The position numbers and the translations under genes are program-made. Positions 9,034-18,444 of a DNA stretch of 64,000 bases are shown piece after piece. Origin of the DNA: CAMBRQ01 sp945870325 (lineage in GTDB: Bacteria > Bacillota > Clostridia > Lachnospirales > Lachnospiraceae); the NCBI RefSeq assembly GCF_050313795.1, contig NZ_JBNPMC010000009.1, forward strand, positions 30,909-94,908, given 5' to 3'. Below the pieces are notes generated by a model. It searched no databases. It had not been told where the DNA came from and saw nothing but the letters and a program-made list of their open reading frames with translations. Positions within the stretch are counted from its first letter, which is position 1. The number at the start of each line of letters is the position of its first letter.

Positions 9034-12000
9034 TTATTCTTCTGTTCCGTACAGAGTAACCAGTTTCTTCAGATATGCATATCTTTCCATAGCCTCTGCC
9101 TCATTCTTAGCGAAGAGTTTCTCAGCTTTTTCCGGATTAGCTCTCTTCAGAGCATTGTAACGAACTTCTCCGTCAAGGAATGCCTGGTATCCATCCTGCT
9201 TAGGTTCTTTGCTGTCAAGTGTGAACTTAGCGCCTTCTGCTGCAGGATTGAATCTGAAGTTGTTCCAGTATCCGCATTCTACTGCTAATGCTTCCTCTGT
9301 CTGAGCCTTGCTCATACCCTTCTTAATACCATGGTTGATACATGGAGCGTAAGCAATGATGAGTGATGGTCCTGGATAAGCCTCAGCCTCTGCAATTGCT
9401 TTAACAGTCTGGTTGAAGTCAGCACCCATAGCAATCTGTGCTACGTATACATAACCATAACTCATTGCGATACCTGCAAGGTCTTTCTTCTTGGTTTCTT
9501 TTCCGCCTGCTGCGAACTGTGCTGTAGCACCAGTCTTAGTAGCCTTAGAGGACTGTCCACCTGTGTTAGAGTAAACTTCTGTATCGAATACCATAACGTT
9601 GATGTCTTCGCCACTTGCTAATACGTGGTCAACACCACCGAATCCGATATCGTAAGCCCATCCGTCACCACCGAAGATCCACTGGGACTTCTTAGCGAGG
9701 AAGTCTTTATTCTTAACGATGTCTTTGCATACATCACAATCGCATCCTTCTAATGCTGCAACCAACTTAGCGGTTGCATCTCCGTTAGAAGCGCCGCAGT
9801 TAAATGTATCCAGGTATTCCTGGCAAGCTGCTTTTACTTCTTCAGAAACTGCCTCTGCTGCTGCAACAGTCTCAACCTGCTCTTTTAATCTCTTTCTGAT
9901 TGCTTTCTGAGCAAGTAACATACCATAACCAAACTCAGCATTATCTTCGAATAAGGAGTTAGCCCATGCAGGACCCTGTCCTTTTGCGTTTACTGTGTAT
10001 GGTGTAGACGGTGAAGAGTTACCCCAGATAGAAGAACATCCTGTTGCATTAGCGATGTACATTCTGTCACCAAATAACTGTGTGATCAGCTTAGCGTAAG
10101 GTGTCTCACCACAACCTGCACATGCTCCTGAGAACTCAAGGAGTGGCTGTTTGAACTGGCTTCCCTTAACTGTCTCTGGTTTGAACTTAGCAACAACTTC
10201 CGGTTTAACTTCAATCTCTTTACCGAAATCGAATACTTCCTGAGAAGCAACATTTGCTTCCATGTTCTCCATAACGAGAGCCTTCTCGCCCTTCTTGCCT
10301 GGGCAAACGTTAGCACAAGATCCACATCCTGTACAGTCAAGTGCTGATACAGTCATTGTGAACTTCATGCCTGGTACGCCGATCATATCGATTGCCTTTG
10401 TTCCTTCCGGAGCATTAGCCAATTCTTCTTCTGTCAGTGCTACCGGACGGATAACTGCGTGTGGACACACATATGCACAACGGTTACACTGGATACAGTT
10501 CTCTTCTTTCCATACCGGGATATCAACTGCGATACCACGTCTCTCGTATGCAGAAGAACCAGATGGTGTAGAACCATCTACATAATCGTTGAATGCAGAT
10601 ACTGGAAGTGAGTTACCTTCCTGAGCATTAACCTTAGCCTGAATATTCTTAACGAAATCAACAACGTCTTCTCTTCCGCCCTTAACTTCTGGTGAGAATA
10701 ATCCTTCGTCTTCGCAAGATTTCCAAGATTCCGGAACTTCTACTTCTACTACCTGCTTAGCACCAGCATCGATAGCATCGTAGTTCATCTGTACGATCTT
10801 GTCACCTTTTCTTCCGTAAGTAGCCTTAGCTGCTTTCTTCATCAGATCGATTGCCTCTTCTTCTGGAATGATAGCTGCCAGTTTGAAGAATGCTGACTGA
10901 AGTACTGTATTGATACGTCCGCCAAGTCCGATCTCTTTACCAATCTTGATACCGTCGATTGTGTAGAACTTGATGTTGTGATCAGCAATATATGCTTTAA
11001 CCTGTCCTGGCAGATGCTTCTCAAGACCTTCCATATCCCATGGACAGTTCAGAAGGAATGTTCCTCCATCAACCAATTCCTGAACCATGTTATACTTGTT
11101 CACATAAGAAGGATTGTGGCAAGCAACAAAGTTAGCCTGACGGATCAGGTATGTTGATTTGATTGCTTTCTTACCAAAACGCAGGTGAGACATTGTAACA
11201 CCACCAGACTTCTTAGAGTCATAATCGAAGTAAGCCTGTGCGTACATATCTGTGTTGTCACCGATAATCTTAATAGAGTTCTTGTTAGCTCCTACAGTAC
11301 CATCTGCTCCAAGTCCCCAGAACTTACAGTTGATTGTTCCTTCTGGTGTAGTAACAAGTGCTGGTCCTGTTGGAAGAGAAAGATTCGTTACATCATCTTC
11401 GATACCGATTGTAAATCTTGCTTTCTCTGCGTTATTGAATACTGCAACGATCTGTGCAGGTGTTGTATCTTTAGAACCTAATCCATAACGTCCGCTGTTA
11501 ACTGGAACTGCATCGAACTTTGTTCCCTTTAATGCAGAAACAACGTCAAGGTATAATGGCTCTCCCTGAGCTCCTGGCTCTTTTGTTCTGTCAAGAACGT
11601 TGATGTACTTAACAGTATCCGGAATAGCATCGATCAATGCCTGTGCGCAGAATGGTCTGTAAAGACGAACTTTAACAACACCAACTTTTTCGCCTGCTGC
11701 TGTCAGGTAATCGATTGTCTCTTCGATTGTGTCACATACAGAACCCATAGCTACGATAACTTTCTCAGCATCCGGTGCTCCATAGTAGTTGAACAGTTTG
11801 TAATCTGTACCGATCTTAGCGTTAACCTTGTCCATGTACTCCTGAACGATTGCCGGCATAGCATCGTAATATGGGTTACATGCTTCTCTTGCCTGGAAGA
11901 AGATATCCGGGTTCTGAGCAGAACCTCTCTGGCATGGATGATTTGGATTCAGAGCGTGATTTCTGAATGCGTCGATCGCGTCCATATCTACCAGATCTTT

Positions 12001-12573
12001 CAGATCTTCGTAATCCCATGTCTCAATCTTCTGAATCTCGTGAGATGTACGGAATCCATCGAAGAAGTTGATGAATGGAAGTTTTCCTTTTAATGCTGCA
12101 CAGTGAGCAACAGGTGTTAAGTCCATAACTTCCTGTACGCTTGATTCGCAAAGCATAGCAGCACCAGTCTGACGACAGGCATATACATCAGAGTGATCTC
12201 CGAAGATTGACAGCGCATGGCTTGCAAGAGCACGTGCAGATACATGGAATACGCCTGGAAGCTGTTCTCCGGCTACTTTATATAAGTTAGGAATCATCAA
12301 CAATAATCCCTGAGATGCTGTAAATGTTGTGGTCAGAGCACCTGCTGCCAGTGATCCGTGTACTGCTCCGGCTGCACCTGCTTCTGACTGCATCTCTGTT
12401 ACCTGAACAGTCTGTCCAAATATGTTCTTTCTACCTTCGGTAGCCCACTCATCTACATGCTCCGGCATAACGGATGACGGGGTAATAGGGTAAATAGCTG
12501 CAACTTCGGTATACGCATATGATGCATGAGCCGCAGCCTGATTACCATCCATGGTCTTCATTTTTCTTGCCAT
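9034..12573 (-). CDS. nifJ: Pyruvate:ferredoxin (flavodoxin) oxidoreductase
   Basis: Oxidises pyruvate with CoA to acetyl-CoA and CO2 and reduces ferredoxin; the central pyruvate-oxidising enzyme of clostridial fermentation. The 1179-residue single-chain form has all domains: the N-terminal pyrimidine-binding domain (YPITPSSVMPEHVDEW), the CoA-binding middle region, two ferredoxin-like cluster motifs (CIQCNRCAYVCP and CTGCGSCANVCP), and the C-terminal TPP domain (GDGWAYDIGFGG, VYSNTGGQSSKAT) with CAGCGE as proximal cluster ligands. AAGGAGGAAC precedes the ATG. It is monocistronic, ending at the strong terminator at 8982-9011. Confidence 0.97.
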   Translation of the reverse strand: MARKMKTMDGNQAAAHASYAYTEVAAIYPITPSSVMPEHVDEWATEGRKNIFGQTVQVTEMQSEAGAAGAVHGSLAAGALTTTFTASQGLLLMIPNLYKVAGEQLPGVFHVSARALASHALSIFGDHSDVYACRQTGAAMLCESSVQEVMDLTPVAHCAALKGKLPFINFFDGFRTSHEIQKIETWDYEDLKDLVDMDAIDAFRNHALNPNHPCQRGSAQNPDIFFQAREACNPYYDAMPAIVQEYMDKVNAKIGTDYKLFNYYGAPDAEKVIVAMGSVCDTIEETIDYLTAAGEKVGVVKVRLYRPFCAQALIDAIPDTVKYINVLDRTKEPGAQGEPLYLDVVSALKGTKFDAVPVNSGRYGLGSKDTTPAQIVAVFNNAEKARFTIGIEDDVTNLSLPTGPALVTTPEGTINCKFWGLGADGTVGANKNSIKIIGDNTDMYAQAYFDYDSKKSGGVTMSHLRFGKKAIKSTYLIRQANFVACHNPSYVNKYNMVQELVDGGTFLLNCPWDMEGLEKHLPGQVKAYIADHNIKFYTIDGIKIGKEIGLGGRINTVLQSAFFKLAAIIPEEEAIDLMKKAAKATYGRKGDKIVQMNYDAIDAGAKQVVEVEVPESWKSCEDEGLFSPEVKGGREDVVDFVKNIQAKVNAQEGNSLPVSAFNDYVDGSTPSGSSAYERRGIAVDIPVWKEENCIQCNRCAYVCPHAVIRPVALTEEELANAPEGTKAIDMIGVPGMKFTMTVSALDCTGCGSCANVCPGKKGEKALVMENMEANVASQEVFDFGKEIEVKPEVVAKFKPETVKGSQFKQPLLEFSGACAGCGETPYAKLITQLFGDRMYIANATGCSSIWGNSSPSTPYTVNAKGQGPAWANSLFEDNAEFGYGMLLAQKAIRKRLKEQVETVAAAEAVSEEVKAACQEYLDTFNCGASNGDATAKLVAALEGCDCDVCKDIVKNKDFLAKKSQWIFGGDGWAYDIGFGGVDHVLASGEDINVMVFDTEVYSNTGGQSSKATKTGATAQFAAGGKETKKKDLAGIAMSYGYVYVAQIAMGADFNQTVKAIAEAEAYPGPSLIIAYAPCINHGIKKGMSKAQTEEALAVECGYWNNFRFNPAAEGAKFTLDSKEPKQDGYQAFLDGEVRYNALKRANPEKAEKLFAKNEAEAMERYAYLKKLVTLYGTEE

Positions 12574-12630
12574 TTTTGTTGTTCCTCCTTAAAATAATAC
12601 AAATTAAAATATAATTTGACGTGTGTTATT

Positions 12631-12659
12631 ATTATAGTCCACGCTACCTTAAAAGTCTA
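12631..12659 (-). promoter_or_regulatory. Probable nifJ promoter
   Basis: TATAAT (12636-12631, minus strand) with TAGACT 17 bases upstream (12659-12654). The -10 is perfect and the -35 matches four of six consensus positions. Confidence 0.5.
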
Positions 12660-12721
12660 GTGATTCTTGTCTATATTTTTGTTCCTTTTTCTGTACAAAC
12701 CGAGTATACTCTGTCCTGAAA

Positions 12722-13663
12722 TCATCCAAGATACACGACTTCTTCTTCCGGTTTCTTAGCCGGCTCCATGCTAATCAGATGCAGCACCGGCTGCTTATTG
12801 CCAAATGAAGTCACCGACTCATATTCGAATCTTGCCCGCAGCCTGATCCATTCTCCCTTCTTGATATCCATCTTCTGTTCCATCTTACATGGATATCCAT
12901 AGAATCTCGTATCAGCCGCACAACAGGTCATAATCTTTCGTACCGGCACAAACATATTCTCTTTCATTCCTCTTGGCCGGAATGTCTGCGCCACAAACTC
13001 AATCTCTTTGTGAAGATATAACTCCGGATGGTCATATGCATCTACATACCAGATTCCAAAATCCATATCTTCTACCACGATTTTGTCTCCCTTAACATCA
13101 TAAGGCAGATCTTCTTCAGACGGTTCAATAATCTTCCCGTCCAAGCCTTCGAATATCAACTGTGCCATCGGATTCTGAACCTTCAGCGCACGTCTGAATC
13201 CTGAACGGTCTACCCCTTCCGGGCAACGGTTTACGACGATCAATTCTGATTCCGTCAACTGTTCCATCAGCATATTGCGCATATTCATAAGATACATATC
13301 CAAAGTCGTACCGTCAACCGTAGAGTATACTCCCTGCAGTTCCCAATTCCGAGGATATTTGATTGCTAATAATTCTTCCAGTTTCCACATACCGTTGTAT
13401 TCAATCACCACCTGCATCGGATGATAATTCTTTTCACAGTTCTTAAAAAATGTTGAATTCAACTGCTCAAATTCGTCAATCTTAAGAAGAACCATCTCTT
13501 TTTCGTCCAGATATTCCTTCGGATATTCTTCCTCTCCCTCTTCGCAAAGAATCAGAAGCGTCAGCCCCGGCTCTATCCATTCTTGTTCCATCAACGTCTC
13601 TTTTACCAGAGTTGTCTTCCCGCTATCTAAAAAGCCTGTACACACAAATACTGGCGTCACCAT
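12722..13663 (-). CDS. COG0523-like P-loop protein with DUF1980-like C-terminus
   Basis: A 313-residue protein with an N-terminal P-loop GFLDSGKTT (residues 10-18) resembling CobW/COG0523 metal-trafficking GTPases. It lacks their CxCC metal motif, and the nucleotide-specificity motif is degenerate (VVNRCPEG, about 143-150 instead of NKxD). The C-terminal third contains ITCCAAD-like sequence (MTCCAADTRFYGYPC, about 245-259) as in the DUF1980/TIGR03943 (YcgQ-like) family, which is usually found beside a permease. It may therefore be a fusion of a COG0523-like domain with a YcgQ-like domain. It follows a full COG0523 gene by 53 bases, so the two are probably co-transcribed. Role in metal handling is inferred; substrate unknown. 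Confidence 0.7.
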   Translation of the reverse strand: MVTPVFVCTGFLDSGKTTLVKETLMEQEWIEPGLTLLILCEEGEEEYPKEYLDEKEMVLLKIDEFEQLNSTFFKNCEKNYHPMQVVIEYNGMWKLEELLAIKYPRNWELQGVYSTVDGTTLDMYLMNMRNMLMEQLTESELIVVNRCPEGVDRSGFRRALKVQNPMAQLIFEGLDGKIIEPSEEDLPYDVKGDKIVVEDMDFGIWYVDAYDHPELYLHKEIEFVAQTFRPRGMKENMFVPVRKIMTCCAADTRFYGYPCKMEQKMDIKKGEWIRLRARFEYESVTSFGNKQPVLHLISMEPAKKPEEEVVYLG

Positions 13664-13716
13664 ACAATCACCTTCATTCTAATCTACATTATTATTCCAC
13701 TCATCTTCCCGCAATC

Positions 13717-14889
13717 TTATATGTGAAATAACTTCAAAAGTTCTTCTTCCTTCAGATCTGTTCCAATCACACACAGACGCCCGGTATAATCAGCCTGGCC
13801 GACTCTCACCTCATACTCTTCCGGAACAAAATCAAACTGCTTCCATGTACCGTCCGCCATAGGGATGATTCCCTTGGAGCGGAGAATCGTTCCATATGCT
13901 TCCGTCTCGGACAATGCTTTCAATATGAAATCCAATTCCTCTTCCGTGTACTTATGAGCCGTCTCTTTTCCCCAACTTGTAAATACTTCATCTGCGTGAT
14001 GATGGTGGTGGTCATGACCGCAGCAACCGTCATGGTGATGCTCATGATGGTGATGCTCATGCTCGCAGCACTCGTCGTGATGATGCTCATGGTGATGCTC
14101 ATGTTCGCAGCACTCATCGTGGTGGTGCTCATGTTCGTGGTGATGCTCATGCTCGCAGCACTCGTCGTGATGATGCTCATGGTGATGCTCATGCTCGCAG
14201 CACTCGCCGTGATGATGCTCGTGATGATGCTCATGCTCGCAGCACTCATCGTGATGTTCATGATGATGCGCCTCCAGCAGTTCCTCTATCTCTGCTCCCT
14301 GCTTCAAAGCACGTCCGATGGCTTCCGCACTCAACTGTTCCCATGGTGTAGAGATAATGGCAGCATCAGTATTCTCTTCCCGCAGCATGTGGATACACTC
14401 CTCAATCTTCTCATCCGTCATCATCTGTGTCCGGCTGACAACGATCGTAGACGCATGTTTCACCTGATCCTCGAAGAATTCTCCGAAATTCTTAAGATAT
14501 AACTTCGCTTTCTTTCCATCAACCACTGTAATTCTTCCATCAATCTCAATGTCTGCATCCTTCTTCACATCTTCAATCGCTTTTACAATATCTGACAGTT
14601 TACCGACACCAGATGGCTCAATGATGACACGGTCCGGGTGGTATTCCTCTAATACTTTCTGAAGTGCCTTGCTAAAATCTCCTACCAAAGTACAGCAGAT
14701 ACAGCCGGAATTCATCTCTGTAATCTCGATTCCTGCATCTTTCAGGAAACCTCCGTCAATTCCAATCTCTCCGAATTCATTTTCAATCAGGACCAATTTC
14801 TCACCTGCGAATACTTTGTCAATCAACTGTTTAATGAATGTAGTCTTTCCGGCTCCTAAAAAACCTGAAATAATGTCAACTTTTGTCAT
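13717..14889 (-). CDS. COG0523 GTPase with Cys/His-rich tandem repeats
   Basis: A 390-residue CobW-family metallochaperone GTPase. Walker A is GFLGAGKTT (residues 9-17), the family metal motif is GCICC (62-66), and EPSG is at 91-94. The usual NKxD is replaced by SRTQ (152-155). Residues 208-298 are a low-complexity region made of six ECC- or GCC-containing units rich in His and Glu (for example DECCEHEHHHEHHH), clearly able to bind several metal ions. The CobW C-terminal domain follows (about 300-390). Related proteins deliver or store Zn, Co or Ni; which metal applies here is unknown. The upstream sequence shows no obvious Zur box that I can defend. It is the first gene of a two-gene unit with 12722-13663. 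Confidence 0.9.
   Translation of the reverse strand: MTKVDIISGFLGAGKTTFIKQLIDKVFAGEKLVLIENEFGEIGIDGGFLKDAGIEITEMNSGCICCTLVGDFSKALQKVLEEYHPDRVIIEPSGVGKLSDIVKAIEDVKKDADIEIDGRITVVDGKKAKLYLKNFGEFFEDQVKHASTIVVSRTQMMTDEKIEECIHMLREENTDAAIISTPWEQLSAEAIGRALKQGAEIEELLEAHHHEHHDECCEHEHHHEHHHGECCEHEHHHEHHHDECCEHEHHHEHEHHHDECCEHEHHHEHHHDECCEHEHHHHEHHHDGCCGHDHHHHHADEVFTSWGKETAHKYTEEELDFILKALSETEAYGTILRSKGIIPMADGTWKQFDFVPEEYEVRVGQADYTGRLCVIGTDLKEEELLKLFHI
13996..14268. repeat. In-frame tandem repeat coding for the Cys/His-rich domain
   Basis: About six imperfect copies of a 42-48 bp unit, each coding for a CC pair followed by alternating His/Glu codons. The repeat keeps frame throughout the COG0523 gene. 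Copy number may vary between strains by slippage or recombination. Confidence 0.85.
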
Positions 14890-15005
14890 GTAAATGCCTC
14901 TTTTCTATCTCAATTTTATTCTTATAAAATATGTTCCGTCACATATATTACCACAAAGTTTTACGGGTTGCCAGTTTTATAGTTAAAAAACGGGCAGGGG
15001 ACGCG

Positions 15006-15057
15006 GTTCTGCGAGGAGATATCCCCCACGCAAACGGGGCATATCTCCTCGCAGAAC
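15006..15057. repeat. Long perfect inverted repeat downstream of hppA
   Basis: A 17-bp arm GTTCTGCGAGGAGATAT (15006-15022) is inverted at 15041-15057; inside, CCCCC and GGGG can extend the stem. A second hairpin follows at 15089-15125 (CGGCAGTATT/AATACTGCCG). The pair lies in the 290-base gap between hppA and the COG0523 gene. The second hairpin may end the hppA transcript, though the T-run is poor. No gene is supported in the gap. Confidence 0.7.
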
Positions 15058-15185
15058 TGCTGTTTACTGGCAATGTGTAACTATATAACGGCAGTATTCC
15101 CGGTTTTCGCTGGAAAATACTGCCGTGTTTATCTAATATTAATTTCTTATAATTCCGCCGATATAACCCAACTGTAACAATAGAT

Positions 15186-17168
15186 TTACAGCAATCCGCC
15201 AACCGATAAGAAAAGTGGGGCGAATACCAGGGATACGATGGTCATTAACTTGATCAGAATGTTGATGGATGGACCTGAGGTGTCTTTAAATGGATCTCCT
15301 ACGGTGTCACCTACGACGGCGGCTTTATAGGCTTCGCTTCCTTTGCCTCCATGGGAGCCGTCTTCGATGAATTTCTTCGCGTTATCCCATGCTCCGCCGG
15401 AGTTGGACATGAAGATTGCCAGCATAACGCCTGTTACAAGTGCGCCTGCAAGGAGTCCGCCTAAGGCTGCCGGTCCCAGGAGAAGCCCTACCGCCAGCGG
15501 GGCAAGTACTGCCATAATGCCTGGGATTAACATCTCTTTTAAAGCTGCTGTGGTCGAGATTGCAACGCAGGATTTATAATCTGGCTTCTCTGTTCCCTGC
15601 ATGATGCCAGGCATGACCCTAAACTGCCGCCTTACTTCTTCAATCATCTTGTACGCCGCTTTTGATACCGACTCCATGGTCATAGCCGAGAACAAGAACG
15701 GAAGCATGCCTCCGATGAACAATCCGATAATGACACGGCTGTCCAGAAGATCTATGCTTTTCATCTGTACCGCTTCCGCATAGGATACGAATAATGCAAG
15801 GGCTGTCAGTGCTGCCGAGCCGATGGCAAATCCCTTTCCCATTGCCGCTGTCGTATTGCCAACTGCGTCTAATTTGTCCGTAATTTTACGAACCTCAGGC
15901 TCAAGTCCTGACATCTCTGCGATACCGCCTGCATTGTCCGCAATCGGTCCATATGCATCTACCGCTACCGTAATCGCAGTCGTAGACAGCATCCCCACCG
16001 CTGCCAGTGCGATTCCGTAGAGCCCACAGAACTGATACGCCACGAAGATTCCCACGCAGATCAAAAGGATCGGAACAGCAGTAGACTTCATTCCTACTGC
16101 CAGACCACTAATAACGGTCGTTGCGGTTCCCGTCTCTGACTGTTCTGCGATTACTTTTACTGATTTGTAATCGCCAGACGTATAGATCTCTGTAATAATT
16201 CCGATCAATAAGCCGACCAAAAGCCCCGCCACAATAGAAATCGCCGCATTCAGATTGCCGAAGAGACATTTGCTGAATACGAATGCCACAACCAGCACGA
16301 TTGCACTGGCTACATAAGATCCCATCTTAAGCGCCTTATGCGGATTGGAATTCTCATCGCCCCTTACAAAGAAAGTCCCAAGAATCGAAGCAACTAATCC
16401 AAGTCCCGCAATCATCAATGGATAGATGGCACCTTCTACTTTATAGTATACGATTCCAAGTGTCAGTGCTGAGATCAGCGCACCGACATAAGATTCGAAC
16501 AGGTCTGCACCCATACCTGCCACATCACCTACATTGTCTCCCACATTATCTGCAATTACCGCCGGATTACGCGGGTCATCCTCCGGAATTCCTGCTTCTA
16601 CCTTGCCTACCAGATCAGCGCCTACGTCGGCAGCCTTCGTATAGATACCGCCGCCAACACGGGCAAAAAGCGCGATAGACGATGCCCCAAGACTGAAGCC
16701 TGACAGCACATCTACATTCTTCGTAACGATGTAGATTGCACTCACTCCAAGAACGCCAAGTCCCGCCACGCACATTCCCATAACCGCTCCGCCGGAAAAT
16801 GCGATAGAAAGTGCCCGGTTCATTCCGCTTTCTCTTGCAGCATTGGCAGTTCTTACATTCGCCTTTGTAGCCACACTCATTCCAAAATATCCCGCGAGTG
16901 TAGAGAATAAAGCACCCACTACAAAACAAACTGCTGTCACCCAGTTACCGATTCCCACTCCGATCAATACAAACAGCACAACTACAAAAAAGATCAATAT
17001 CTTGTATTCTGCTGTCAGGAATGCCTGGGCACCTTCACTAATAGAAGCTGCAATCTCTCTCATTCTTTCGGTTCCTGCATCCTGCCTGTTCACTCTCGCC
17101 GCCAACACTCCCGCGAACAACAGTGCAACAATCCCCAGCACAGGAACAATGTTCAATAACATTTCCAT
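15186..17168 (-). CDS. hppA: Membrane-bound K+-dependent ion-pumping pyrophosphatase
   Basis: Hydrolyses pyrophosphate and pumps H+ and/or Na+ across the cytoplasmic membrane. The 660-residue protein has many membrane helices and the signature DDPRNPAVIADNVGDNVGD, with the Asp-rich substrate site repeated near the C-terminus (DTVGDPFKDTSGPS). GNTTAAMGKGFAIGSAAL carries Ala where K+-independent enzymes have Lys, so the enzyme belongs to the K+-dependent class, many members of which pump Na+. GGAGG lies 8 nt before the ATG. The transcript is separate from the upstream activase gene, which has its own terminator at 17315-17353. Confidence 0.95.
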   Translation of the reverse strand: MEMLLNIVPVLGIVALLFAGVLAARVNRQDAGTERMREIAASISEGAQAFLTAEYKILIFFVVVLFVLIGVGIGNWVTAVCFVVGALFSTLAGYFGMSVATKANVRTANAARESGMNRALSIAFSGGAVMGMCVAGLGVLGVSAIYIVTKNVDVLSGFSLGASSIALFARVGGGIYTKAADVGADLVGKVEAGIPEDDPRNPAVIADNVGDNVGDVAGMGADLFESYVGALISALTLGIVYYKVEGAIYPLMIAGLGLVASILGTFFVRGDENSNPHKALKMGSYVASAIVLVVAFVFSKCLFGNLNAAISIVAGLLVGLLIGIITEIYTSGDYKSVKVIAEQSETGTATTVISGLAVGMKSTAVPILLICVGIFVAYQFCGLYGIALAAVGMLSTTAITVAVDAYGPIADNAGGIAEMSGLEPEVRKITDKLDAVGNTTAAMGKGFAIGSAALTALALFVSYAEAVQMKSIDLLDSRVIIGLFIGGMLPFLFSAMTMESVSKAAYKMIEEVRRQFRVMPGIMQGTEKPDYKSCVAISTTAALKEMLIPGIMAVLAPLAVGLLLGPAALGGLLAGALVTGVMLAIFMSNSGGAWDNAKKFIEDGSHGGKGSEAYKAAVVGDTVGDPFKDTSGPSINILIKLMTIVSLVFAPLFLSVGGLL

Positions 17169-17314
17169 ATCTAAACCTCCCTCAGATTTATTGTACCCTT
17201 ATATTATCATAAAATTTAAAATTGTATATAGTTTTTTGCGATATTTTATCTTTTGTTTTATTTTTATCAAACTATTTTGAAGAATTTTTTGCAATTTTCA
17301 GTCACATAAAATAG

Positions 17315-17353
17315 TCAAAAAAGAGAAGTCAATCCTATCTTGACTTCTCTTTT
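17315..17353 (-). terminator. Terminator overlapping the 3' end of the activase gene
   Basis: AAAAGAGAAGTCAA (17319-17332) pairs with TTGACTTCTCTTTT (17340-17353). On the minus strand it ends in a T-run. The stop codon of the activase gene lies in the loop. Confidence 0.85.
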
Positions 17354-18096
17354 GCTAATAAAGCCGCGCCCAATGCACCGGCATATCTTCCATGTTCTGT
17401 CGGTTCTACAGTCTGACCGATCTTCTCTGATAAAATCTGTGTAAAATATTGGCTATGACTCAATCCTCCTGTCAGAATCACCTTATTCGGAAGGCTCTTC
17501 CTCTGGCTTAACTGTGCCACCTTCGCCGCCACAGAATCCACAACTCCCGCTGCAATATCTTCTCGTTTTCTTCCTTCGCCTATGTAATTGATGACCTCCG
17601 ATTCAGCGAATACCGTGCACAACGAACTGATCGGGATGACGGTTCCGGCTGCTGCCATATCGAATAATTCCTGCAAAGTAACACCTAGACGATTTGCCAT
17701 AATCTCCAGGAATTTGCCCGTTCCTGCCGAACATTTATCATTCATAAGGAAATCCTGTACCATGCCATGCTCTACCAGAATCACCTTCGTATCCTGACCG
17801 CCCACATCGATAATCGCACAGTCATTCCCTGCCATCTCTCTTCCGCCTCTTGCGTGGCAGGTAATCTCAGTGATCACATAATCAGCAAAATCCACTGCGA
17901 TACGACCATATCCTGTCGCTACAACCTTCGTGTCGTCAGACAGGACATCAATACCTTCTTCTTTCAGTTTTTCTTTAATTGTCTGAGTTGTCTCTTTACT
18001 GCTCCATCCGGTCGGAAGAACAAACTGGATATCCTTCACGCCTCTGGCAACTACTTTGGATGCTGTTGAGCCAATGTCAATTCCTACATAATTCAC
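17335..18096 (-). CDS. 2-hydroxyacyl-CoA dehydratase activator-type ATPase (HgdC/YjiL family)
   Basis: A 253-residue ASKHA-fold ATPase that injects high-energy electrons into a partner Fe-S protein through a [4Fe-4S] cluster shared by a dimer. Motifs are GIDIGSTASK (phosphate 1), DVGGQDTKV (phosphate 2), and the two cluster cysteines in NDKCSAGTGKFLE and SSLCTVFAESEVI. It starts at a GTG (18096) with GAGGT upstream. It lies downstream of a dehydratase-type subunit gene and a DUF3343 gene. The likely partner is the protein at 18445-19719. Confidence 0.9.
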   Translation of the reverse strand: MNYVGIDIGSTASKVVARGVKDIQFVLPTGWSSKETTQTIKEKLKEEGIDVLSDDTKVVATGYGRIAVDFADYVITEITCHARGGREMAGNDCAIIDVGGQDTKVILVEHGMVQDFLMNDKCSAGTGKFLEIMANRLGVTLQELFDMAAAGTVIPISSLCTVFAESEVINYIGEGRKREDIAAGVVDSVAAKVAQLSQRKSLPNKVILTGGLSHSQYFTQILSEKIGQTVEPTEHGRYAGALGAALLAKEKSR

Positions 18097-18152
18097 GTTT
18101 CTCTACCTCATTTATCCATATTTCTTCTAAACGATATCTTGTAATATCAGTT

Positions 18153-18413
18153 TTAGCAATACCGATCCCTCTTCGGGTTAATATCCCTCTCAATGGCTGC
18201 AATCTTCAGAATCTCAATCCCATGCTCATCAATACATGCCTGGATAGTATCAATATCTTTCTCTTCTATTAAGAGTGAGATTCCACAGCACTTGCTTGCG
18301 GCTCTGGGGGTGGGGGCTATGGTTGCCCGAACCCCCAGTTTCTTCAATTCTTTGTAAAGCCGCATGCCATTATCATGATTGGGAAATAATACATAATGCT
18401 GGATTTTTGGCAT
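18153..18413 (-). CDS. DUF3343 small carrier-like protein
   Basis: An 86-residue protein recognised as DUF3343, a family described as a putative selenium/sulfur carrier. It contains the CCGISLLI-type Cys pair (SKCCGISLLIEE) and a LFPNHDNGMRLYKELK-type N-terminus. Two in-frame ATGs exist; the second (18413) is better spaced from AAGGAAG. It lies between the dehydratase-type gene and the activator gene in a single transcription unit, which suggests that it helps build or supply their Fe-S clusters. That role is inference. Confidence 0.8.
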   Translation of the reverse strand: MPKIQHYVLFPNHDNGMRLYKELKKLGVRATIAPTPRAASKCCGISLLIEEKDIDTIQACIDEHGIEILKIAAIERDINPKRDRYC

Positions 18414-18444
18414 ATGCATACTTCCTTTTCTAATATTTTACGAA

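Noticed and set aside
13996..14268. Regular repeats that could be mistaken for a CRISPR array
   Set aside because: The units are contiguous, have no spacers, keep codon frame and code for a Cys/His-rich domain of the COG0523 protein.
14948..15202. 84-codon minus-strand open frame after hppA
   Set aside because: It is made of the inverted repeats and overlaps the hppA end; no ribosome binding site or family match.
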